Origin: UBA6186 sp050012295
GTDB taxonomy: Bacteria > Pseudomonadota > Gammaproteobacteria > UBA6186 > Azoamicaceae
Assembly: GCA_050012295.1 (NCBI GenBank)
Contig: JBEKHL010000071.1
Location: 1 to 12,921 of the forward strand
Direction of reading: 5' to 3'
DNA: 12,921 nt
The position numbers were made by a program, and so were the translations under genes. Of this stretch, positions 6,877-12,921 are shown piece after piece; the first letter of the stretch is position 1, and every line of letters starts with the position of its first letter. The notes under the pieces were generated by a model. That model was not told where the DNA came from. It made no database searches and worked only from the letters and a program-made list of their open reading frames with translations.

Positions 6877-6904
6877 TGTAGTGTATAAAAACGGCTTGGA
6901 GATT
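6877..6904 (-). repeat. Right terminal inverted repeat of the IS
   Basis: Complement of 5286-5313 with one mismatch. It reads in frame into the giant gene and supplies its first codons, including GTG at 6881 and TTG at 6896, so any product made from these starts would begin with IS-derived residues. Confidence 0.85.
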
Positions 6905-9900
6905 GGGTCACTTATAGAAAGTGCTAATAAAATTACTATAGAGGCTTATGAACTACAAAATGCTGGAATGATCAAAGCATACGGTGAATTTAAGTTAAAG
7001 GTGCTAGATTGTTTAGAAAATTTGCAATCTGGACGAATTAATGCATCACAAGATTTAATGATTGAAGCTTGCAATATTGTTAAAAACTCTGGACTAATTT
7101 TTTCTGGAGCAAAAGCTTTAATCAAGCTTGGTAATATTTTGAAAAATTATAGTACTGGAATTATTCGTGCTAAAGAATTTGAGCTGTTGGGAGGATGGCG
7201 AATAGAAAATTTTGGTAGGTTATTAGGCATAGACAAATTGCAACTTAATTTCAGTGGGATTATTAATAATTATCAATCTGGGAATATTTCTTGTGAACAT
7301 GCATTAGAGCTAATTGGTAACTCTATATATAATCGTGGTAATATTATAGCCACAGATCTAAAACTAACTTTACAACATATTTTACAGAATTACTGCTCTG
7401 GAAAATTAATTGCAATAGAAGCCTTAAATTTGATTGGGGCTAAATTAGTTGTGAATGCTGGAAAAATGTCTAGTTTAAAACATCTTGATATAAAAACGAT
7501 AGAAGTATTAGAAAACATGCAGGGTGGGAATATAACTGCCAGAGAAAAATTAACTGCTATTGCAGATTTGTTCATAGCAAATTATGGTCAATTGACCGCA
7601 GGGGATCTATTTGTAAAAGCTTCTAAATTATTAGAGTTAAATGGTCAGGTATGTAGTAATAGATTTACAGGTAGTGCACAAACCATAGTAATTAATAAAG
7701 GTAGTACTAATGTTGCCAATAAGGTTTCAGGGTTTAATTATATTCCTATCCCCAAAGATGGTCATGGTTTATATAATGCTGTAGCTATTTACCTTGGGAA
7801 GAATATAATGGAATTATGGCAAGAAGTAGCAGACTATATTGAAAAACATGCAGAAGAATACAGTGATATAATAGCTGCTGATCCTAAGCACAGGACAATA
7901 GAGAAGTATATTGATGACATTAGAAATACTAACGAGTGGGCAGATGATTTAGAAATTAATGTGTTAATGAAAGTATTTGATAGGCCAATTTATGTGATTG
8001 GCTCAGATGGCGAGATTAAAAATAAGTTAAATATAGTTGATGTTAATAAGGAACCGATATTTGTTTATTACAATGGAAGCGACCATTATGATGGTTTAAT
8101 TCTGGTGGTAGAGCATAGTGGTCAGCAAATATTAGAAAACCTTTTAGGTAAAACCTATAAAGCGGCTGCTGCTGAAAATGGTATAGATCCAATAAATGAG
8201 ACCTCCAAGCGAAATAGTGATCTAGCAAATACGGATGGTAGAGAGCAAGCCATAGATCTGGAAAAAGATCATATAGAAATAGATCATGATATAAAAAATA
8301 TTGAACAGCAAGCAAATGATTATTTTCATTCCAAGGTGATCTCAGATTATGTAAACCAACCAGTTGTGCCGGATGGTAGTTGTTTTTATAGAGCAGTAAA
8401 TTTGTATATGTACGGTCAAGAGGGTATGGATGATTCGCATATACAAACATTACGAGATATGACAGCAAAGCAACTAGAACAACTAGAAAGTTCTAAACCT
8501 TTCTACGAAAGTAGCTATCATGACAAACATGGCCTGGATTTTAAACAATATATACAAGATGTAACAACCAATTTTCATAGATGGGCTGGCAATTTTGAGA
8601 TCTCTGCTTTAATGATGGCACTCAAAAGACCTATTTATCTGGTGGAGGGTAACTTTGAAGGAAATGAAATTCGAATTACTAACTGCTCCCAAGTGAAGGA
8701 TTTGCTTAAAAAGTCAGATCTTAAATTAAATATGAATGAGCCAATATTTGTTCATTATAATGGAATTAATCATTACAATGCTTACATGAGCAATTTTCCT
8801 GTTGCTTTAACCGACACATTTACTCCCAGCTATATAAATAGTGGTGCTACTAGTTTTACCGCTGATTTGATGCAAATAGATGGTAAATTAAATACTACTT
8901 CTTTAAGTACTCATGCTAAAAAATTACATTTGTTAGAAAATAGTGAAATAACTTGCTCAGAAAATTCTAAATTATTAAGTTATGAAGAGGTGATTATTTT
9001 AGGGAAAATATTGAGTAATAAACAATTATCTATAGTAGCTAAAGAGTTATTTCAAGGTGTTAATGCTACTATTGATGTTAACCATAGCTTATATTTGAAG
9101 GTCTTCAACTTATATCTAGAAGGCACATTAAAAGTAGACAAAGATCTACTTGCTATAGTAGAAAATCAATTGGTTAATTTTGGTAAAATATTAGTTAACG
9201 ATAAATTAGCCATGGTCGCTAAAGAAATATTGCATGATAAGGCAGCTAAAATAGATGTTAGGGATGATTTTTATTTAAAAGCTATAGATTTAAGGTTGCA
9301 TGGCAAGTTAGAGGCAGGAAAGAATTTATTTATCCTTGCAGAAAATCAATTTGAATACACCACAGCCATTTTATCGGCTAATGGTGAGCTACATTTAACT
9401 TTAGCCGATGGTTCTCAAATAAAATATGATATTAATACTATTGGAGATCTAAAAATAGAATTTTTAACTAAAAATGGTACTTGGTATAATGAACAACAAT
9501 TAAAGGCAGGAGGTAATTTAACTCTTGATATTCCAGGATTTATATTTGTTAATGGCAAAAGCTCTAAGAAAGCATTACTGCAAGCTAACAATGTTTTAAA
9601 AATTGATGCAGCACAAGTAGATACCGGACTAGGTACACTAAAAGCTACTGATTTAGGTATTCATACTCAGTCTGACATTACAGTAAATAAAAATAGCAAG
9701 ATTGAAGTAGCTAGTGGAATTTTTCATTCTGAGGAAGGCGGTATAGAACAACAAGCTGAACTTACAGCTATAAAAGGTATTACTCTGTTGGCTAGCGAAA
9801 AATACGGCCAGGCAGAACGTGCTGCTTTAAATACTTCGATGATTCCTCAATATAAGGTTACTAGTAATTATGATCCAATAATTTATAAATTAGCTAGTTC

Positions 9901-12900
9901 TAATAAACCGCCAAAATATTTTAAAGCAATTGCTGTTTCTGGTGCAGATGGTGCTTGCGCATTAGCTGCTATTTACAAGATTGTTGGCTCAAAAGAGGTG
10001 GGATGGCAAGCTAGAATTAAGGCAGTGCAACAATTAAAAGAACACATTGACGATCCGGTGGTTAGAGATCTTATAAGATCTGAACTTAGAGGTGCTTTAC
10101 TTTCAGATCAAGATTTATATGAGCTTGAATCTATAGGTTTGCCAATAAGTAGCGATGAATTATTGGCAATTGGATATTTTAAAGCCACTCGTCTCATGCT
10201 TATAGAAGAGGGAGAGCGATTAAAAATAAAATATTTTTCGGATCGTGATTTACCTATAGATGGTACTAATAAATCATATGCTAAATTATTTTTAGATGGA
10301 GATCTGGATAAACATTGTGAGATCACTGAGGCTGAAAAAGCAAAACTACAAGCTTTAGCAGAACGGGTAAATGACGTAAACTTAGCGATAGAACAACTGG
10401 TTGACGATCAAATTTTAAATTATGTGGATCATGTTGTGGGTAAGTCTGGTTTTTGGCTTGGCGTGGCTGGCAACTCACTGGGAGTTATGGGGGCAATTGC
10501 TAAGATTAATAAGGTTCATTTTAAAATTCTTACTGATCACGGTTCTCAAGATGCTAGTTCTAATTCACCAGAAGTTATTAGTATTTATGAACAAATTAGT
10601 GTTCCTGATGCACAAGTTCATAATATATATTTACGAAGTACGGTTGGCGATGTGCCTGGAGTTCAGAAAAATAGCTCGCATTTTGAGTTATTGAAAGAAA
10701 CTTCGGATCCAGCGCTTCACTATAGCATAAGCGAGGCTAAGAAAGCTAAAAGTAAAATTAATATTAGTGGTAAAATTAAAGCTGGAAACGTTGCAGTAAT
10801 TGCAGACGGTAAAGTTACTGGGATCAGTCAGATTGAAGCAGATGTAGATGCTTTAATTGGTTCTTTGTGTGATGATGTTGAAATTAAATCTATTAGAGCC
10901 AGGCGAGGTAATAACGAAAATTTTGATGATTACATTATTAGCCAGGCAAGAATTGTAGCTAAAAATATGTTACAAATTTCAGCTGGCGGGAATATAGTTT
11001 TTCATGGGGTTGAAACGGAATCCGGAGAAGGCGGCACTTATCTACGGGCATTAGCAGATGTTTTAGATGTGCCAATAGATTTGGTTAGCCAACGCATTCA
11101 GCATTTTTATGAAAAGAAAAAATCAGGAACGATTCGGGATACCTACTATAAACAGCATACCTCTACGCATAAATCTAAAAAAGATTTTTCTTCATACGCT
11201 GGCGGTTCAAGTGTTTTTTATTCGCATTCAGTAGATGCACAAACAGGCACGATAGCTAGCGTGGGTAAAACAAGTGTGTTGGATACAACGAGCAGTCATG
11301 AACATGCCGAGGATTTAAGGGGAAAAAAGCGTAGATGGTGGGGTGGTTCCAAAAGAACATCATCTTACCACACATCAGTCAGCAGTAAATCTGTAGGTAC
11401 TATTTTTAAGATTGCTAAAGAATTACGTATTTCTGGTGCAGATGTTGCTTTACGCCACATACATAGTACGGCAGCACGGAATATATTTTCTGCTCCAGGA
11501 GGTAGGGTATCTATTTTGCAAGGAGAAAATAGGTTTGGTTCAGTAAGAGTTAAAAGTAGTTCCGATGCTTTATGGAAAAAATCTAGTTCAGAGTCGATAC
11601 AACTCACAACTTATAGCGAGTCTACTTTTACTGGTACTATAGAAATTGAGTCGCAAGCCGCAGTTATAGAAGTTGTAAGTGGTCGAGTATTAAGCTTTTT
11701 AAAACAAATCACAACAAAACCAGAGGACTTCACCTATAAAACGTTAATAGAACACTATGAGAGGCATGCAGAATCATTAGAAGGCCCCGGTCCAGGAGTG
11801 GTTGCAATAGTAGCGGTAGTAACGGCAATTGCAACTCAAGGTGCTGCTGCCGGATGGGCATCTAGTTTATTATCTGGAGCAACCGAAGGAGTAGCTCATG
11901 CTGCGTTAACTGCTGGATTTCAGGGATTGTTTGCACAGGCAGCCTCGTCTATGGTTGCCAATAATGGTGATTTTTCTAAGGCTTTAAAGGAGCTTGCTAG
12001 TACTGATACTGTTAAAAAATTAGCAATAACAATGCTTAGTGCTGGAATCATGGATAAAATAGGAAGTACCTTAAAACTACCTACAGATGCTAAATTAAGG
12101 AGTATGCCGCAACGTGTAACCAATCATATAGCGAAGGCTAATGTTGGTGCAGCATTAGATGTAGGTATTTGCCATAAAAAAGCAGAAGTGGCCTGGAAAG
12201 ATAGTTTTATTAATGCGGCGTTTGCTATAGTTTGCAGTAAAGTAGATGCGATGCATGAACTTGCTGGCCTTTCTAATATAACCTCAGGCGAGCATACTAT
12301 GTTACACGCGATGTTGGGTGGTGTACGTGGTACAGCAATAAGAGGTCAGCGCGGTTGGCTTTGTGGTATGATAGACGATGTAATATCTGCAAAATTACCT
12401 CCATACATTGAAAAATTAAAGGCACAAAAACCACAATTAAAGCAACAAGATAAAAAAGTGACTGGTGAACAAGAAAAATTAGCTAAACAACAATATGACC
12501 GAAATAAGCATAGACGAGCAATAAATGCAGCTTGGTTAGATCAAGCTGGATTATTTAATGAAGTGTTACAATTTTCTGAACAAACAGCAAGCACAGCAGA
12601 AAACACCAGTACAGAAGATCGTCAAAGTAGTCAAGTAACACGGCAACAGCCAAGTGTTGCAATGAGGGCAGCAGATTCAGTGTTAGATTTTTTTGTGCCA
12701 GCAGTGTATGCAGATGAACCTACATCTGAGAACAGTGCTAGTTCTTCTTGTACAAAACAACAAGAAGGAACATGGAGTGTTATTAAAAAAGCTATAAGTG
12801 GAGATCCTTCTGCAAAATTAGAAATGCGATGTAGAGCACCAGGATGGGCTGCAGCTTCGGATGAAGCTAATTCAAAAGCTAATAAATCTCGAGGAGAGGG

Positions 12901-12921
12901 AGCTATACAGTGTATAACAGG
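6881..12921 (+). CDS. Giant haemagglutinin/CdiA-like protein with three OTU domains, partial
   Basis: An unbroken frame of 2,013 codons, open at the window end. The frame is free of stops from 6851; native coding begins at 6905, after the IS end. GTG at 6881 is used only for numbering and the first ATG is at 6968; neither has a ribosome-binding site, so the true 5' end (signal peptide and TPS domain in relatives) is lost. Order: haemagglutinin-type beta-helix repeats (about 10-285), OTU-like domain lacking its Cys (285-410), intact OTU (490-640), beta-helix with a 60-residue tandem repeat (640-1000), third OTU-like domain (1015-1270), a second haemagglutinin region (1275-1600), DUF637 (1635-1760), a pre-toxin region near 1805-1840, then a charged linker. 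Relatives are exported by two-partner secretion and carry a toxin at the C-terminal tip, here outside the window. OTU enzymes usually remove ubiquitin, pointing to a eukaryotic target. The absence of stops suggests that the loss of the start is recent. Confidence 0.8.
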   Translation, partial: MYKNGLEIGSLIESANKITIEAYELQNAGMIKAYGEFKLKVLDCLENLQSGRINASQDLMIEACNIVKNSGLIFSGAKALIKLGNILKNYSTGIIRAKEFELLGGWRIENFGRLLGIDKLQLNFSGIINNYQSGNISCEHALELIGNSIYNRGNIIATDLKLTLQHILQNYCSGKLIAIEALNLIGAKLVVNAGKMSSLKHLDIKTIEVLENMQGGNITAREKLTAIADLFIANYGQLTAGDLFVKASKLLELNGQVCSNRFTGSAQTIVINKGSTNVANKVSGFNYIPIPKDGHGLYNAVAIYLGKNIMELWQEVADYIEKHAEEYSDIIAADPKHRTIEKYIDDIRNTNEWADDLEINVLMKVFDRPIYVIGSDGEIKNKLNIVDVNKEPIFVYYNGSDHYDGLILVVEHSGQQILENLLGKTYKAAAAENGIDPINETSKRNSDLANTDGREQAIDLEKDHIEIDHDIKNIEQQANDYFHSKVISDYVNQPVVPDGSCFYRAVNLYMYGQEGMDDSHIQTLRDMTAKQLEQLESSKPFYESSYHDKHGLDFKQYIQDVTTNFHRWAGNFEISALMMALKRPIYLVEGNFEGNEIRITNCSQVKDLLKKSDLKLNMNEPIFVHYNGINHYNAYMSNFPVALTDTFTPSYINSGATSFTADLMQIDGKLNTTSLSTHAKKLHLLENSEITCSENSKLLSYEEVIILGKILSNKQLSIVAKELFQGVNATIDVNHSLYLKVFNLYLEGTLKVDKDLLAIVENQLVNFGKILVNDKLAMVAKEILHDKAAKIDVRDDFYLKAIDLRLHGKLEAGKNLFILAENQFEYTTAILSANGELHLTLADGSQIKYDINTIGDLKIEFLTKNGTWYNEQQLKAGGNLTLDIPGFIFVNGKSSKKALLQANNVLKIDAAQVDTGLGTLKATDLGIHTQSDITVNKNSKIEVASGIFHSEEGGIEQQAELTAIKGITLLASEKYGQAERAALNTSMIPQYKVTSNYDPIIYKLASSNKPPKYFKAIAVSGADGACALAAIYKIVGSKEVGWQARIKAVQQLKEHIDDPVVRDLIRSELRGALLSDQDLYELESIGLPISSDELLAIGYFKATRLMLIEEGERLKIKYFSDRDLPIDGTNKSYAKLFLDGDLDKHCEITEAEKAKLQALAERVNDVNLAIEQLVDDQILNYVDHVVGKSGFWLGVAGNSLGVMGAIAKINKVHFKILTDHGSQDASSNSPEVISIYEQISVPDAQVHNIYLRSTVGDVPGVQKNSSHFELLKETSDPALHYSISEAKKAKSKINISGKIKAGNVAVIADGKVTGISQIEADVDALIGSLCDDVEIKSIRARRGNNENFDDYIISQARIVAKNMLQISAGGNIVFHGVETESGEGGTYLRALADVLDVPIDLVSQRIQHFYEKKKSGTIRDTYYKQHTSTHKSKKDFSSYAGGSSVFYSHSVDAQTGTIASVGKTSVLDTTSSHEHAEDLRGKKRRWWGGSKRTSSYHTSVSSKSVGTIFKIAKELRISGADVALRHIHSTAARNIFSAPGGRVSILQGENRFGSVRVKSSSDALWKKSSSESIQLTTYSESTFTGTIEIESQAAVIEVVSGRVLSFLKQITTKPEDFTYKTLIEHYERHAESLEGPGPGVVAIVAVVTAIATQGAAAGWASSLLSGATEGVAHAALTAGFQGLFAQAASSMVANNGDFSKALKELASTDTVKKLAITMLSAGIMDKIGSTLKLPTDAKLRSMPQRVTNHIAKANVGAALDVGICHKKAEVAWKDSFINAAFAIVCSKVDAMHELAGLSNITSGEHTMLHAMLGGVRGTAIRGQRGWLCGMIDDVISAKLPPYIEKLKAQKPQLKQQDKKVTGEQEKLAKQQYDRNKHRRAINAAWLDQAGLFNEVLQFSEQTASTAENTSTEDRQSSQVTRQQPSVAMRAADSVLDFFVPAVYADEPTSENSASSSCTKQQEGTWSVIKKAISGDPSAKLEMRCRAPGWAAASDEANSKANKSRGEGAIQCIT
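7736..8110 (+). other. OTU-like domain 1, catalytic Cys missing
   Basis: The domain opens with KDGHGLYNAVA, aligned with the DGSCFYRAV of the next domain, so the catalytic Cys position (residue 296) is Gly. The end is preserved: FVYYNGSDHYDGLI with His402, beside the histidine position of the second domain. The middle also aligns (WADDLEINVLMKVFDRPIYVIG against WAGNFEISALMMALKRPIYLVE). It is probably a non-catalytic copy kept for binding or structure. Confidence 0.65.
8360..8800 (+). other. OTU domain 2, cysteine protease with key residues intact
   Basis: The active-site start VPDGSCFYRAVN places the nucleophile at Cys501, next to Asp498. The central helix WAGNFEISALMMAL and the closing motif GINHYNAY with His631 and Asn633 follow at the usual spacing (130 residues from Cys to His). 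These match OTU family cysteine proteases, which cleave ubiquitin or ubiquitin-like linkages. Specificity cannot be read from sequence. Confidence 0.85.
8999..9358 (+). repeat. Tandem 60-residue coding repeat, two units
   Basis: Residues 707-766 and 767-826 align without gaps, with about 26 of 60 positions identical by eye. Shared anchors are GKIL-N, VAKE, IDV, YLK and ENQ. The units are in the beta-helical section between OTU domains 2 and 3 and probably arose by an old internal duplication. Confidence 0.6.
9920..10700 (+). other. OTU-like domain 3 with a long insertion
   Basis: The start AVSGADGACALAAIYKIVG gives a candidate nucleophile at Cys1026 in a DGxC context. The end NSSHFELL gives His1267, in the place where OTU domains have HYxLL. 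Before it, FWLGVAGNSLGVMGAIAKI resembles the WxGxxE-type central helix. Cys to His is 241 residues, about 110 more than in domain 2; the extra part is helical and charged (around residues 1120-1170). His1247 in VHNIYL is a weaker alternative. The aromatic residue that normally follows the Cys is Ala here, so activity is uncertain. Confidence 0.45.
11783..12180 (+). other. DUF637 (possible haemagglutinin) module
   Basis: Residues from 1635 begin GPGPGVVAIVAVVTAIATQGAAAG, followed by an alanine-rich stretch (HAALTAGFQGLFAQAASS), then KKLAITMLSAGIMDKIG. This glycine-alanine-rich sequence is the hallmark of the DUF637 module found near the C-terminus of CdiA- and FHA-type exoproteins, just before the variable toxin region. 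It is followed by an HAMLGG-type helix pair at about residues 1805-1840, like the pre-toxin region of those proteins. Confidence 0.7.

Larger units (their letters stand above)
5286..6904. mobile_element. IS1634/IS4-type insertion sequence, 1,619 bp
   Basis: The element is bounded by 28-bp inverted ends that match at 27 positions and encloses one transposase gene on the minus strand. The ends are well defined because similarity stops abruptly at 5286 and 6904, and because the TOTE primase reading frame loses its family resemblance exactly there. No direct repeat is visible at the outer borders (left flank ends TATATCCT, right flank begins GGGTCACT), unlike a simple insertion. The transposase looks intact, so the element may be active. 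Confidence 0.82.

Noticed and set aside
6829..6889. Outward promoter in the right IS end driving the giant frame
   Set aside because: TTGTCG at 6829 and TATACT at 6866 are 31 bp apart, and no better -35/-10 pair with 16-18 bp spacing was found.
8043..8468. 141-codon minus-strand frame in the giant gene
   Set aside because: Covers the catalytic part of OTU domain 2 on the opposite strand; rich in Tyr, Leu and His as expected for the antisense of this region.
10108..10694. Two frames (10108-10326 minus, 10422-10694 plus) in the giant gene
   Set aside because: Both lie inside the uninterrupted giant frame, which has clear domain matches on both sides. The hydrophobic plus-strand one looks like a membrane peptide only because it is a shifted frame.
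1..12921. CRISPR array
   Set aside because: No regularly spaced direct repeats with unique spacers were seen anywhere; the TCGA array at 1658-1736 has spacing of only 9-21 bp.

Overview
The window is AT-rich, dense with accessory genes and carries an insertion sequence. Several families are typical of host-associated or intracellular bacteria: a Fic AMP-transferase, OTU cysteine-protease domains, and a giant filamentous-haemagglutinin/CdiA-like protein. An obligate intracellular proteobacterium (Rickettsiales or Legionellales type) is my best guess. No housekeeping gene or rRNA is present to settle it, so this is inference.

Layout. 1-227: a REP-like double hairpin, then a good promoter. 228-1595 (+): an HExxH metallopeptidase of thermolysin-like (gluzincin) type with no signal peptide. 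1596-1759: a regulatory region with a near-consensus promoter overlaid by helically phased TCGA-centred motifs. 1760-2872 (+): a Fic protein of the SoFic type with an intact inhibitory helix and catalytic loop. 2873-3097: a 23-nt piece identical in layout to the 3' end of a tmRNA/tRNA (likely an old attachment site), then a hairpin. 3098-4129 (-): a YhcG/DUF1016 PD-(D/E)XK nuclease. 4245-5345 (+): the 5' part of a TOTE-type archaeo-eukaryotic primase gene, cut off by an insertion sequence. 5286-6904: an IS1634/IS4-type element with 28-bp inverted ends and an apparently intact transposase (5390-6760, -). 6881-12921 (+): more than 2,000 uninterrupted codons of a giant protein that lacks its natural 5' end and runs off the window.

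The giant protein is the main point of interest. It combines beta-helical haemagglutinin repeats with three OTU-like domains: one that has lost its catalytic cysteine, one with all key residues, and one with a long internal insertion. These are followed by a haemagglutinin-type region and a DUF637 pre-toxin module, as in contact-dependent or two-partner-secreted effectors. The C-terminal tip, where a toxin domain would sit, is beyond the window. The secretion signal and TPS domain are absent because the IS has replaced the 5' end.

The genes do not form one operon. They look like an accessory island with conflict-system pieces (Fic, YhcG nuclease, TOTE primase) and an effector fragment, joined partly by IS activity. 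The IS has no visible target-site duplication and has unrelated gene fragments on its two sides, so it probably marks a rearrangement or an assembly join rather than a simple insertion.
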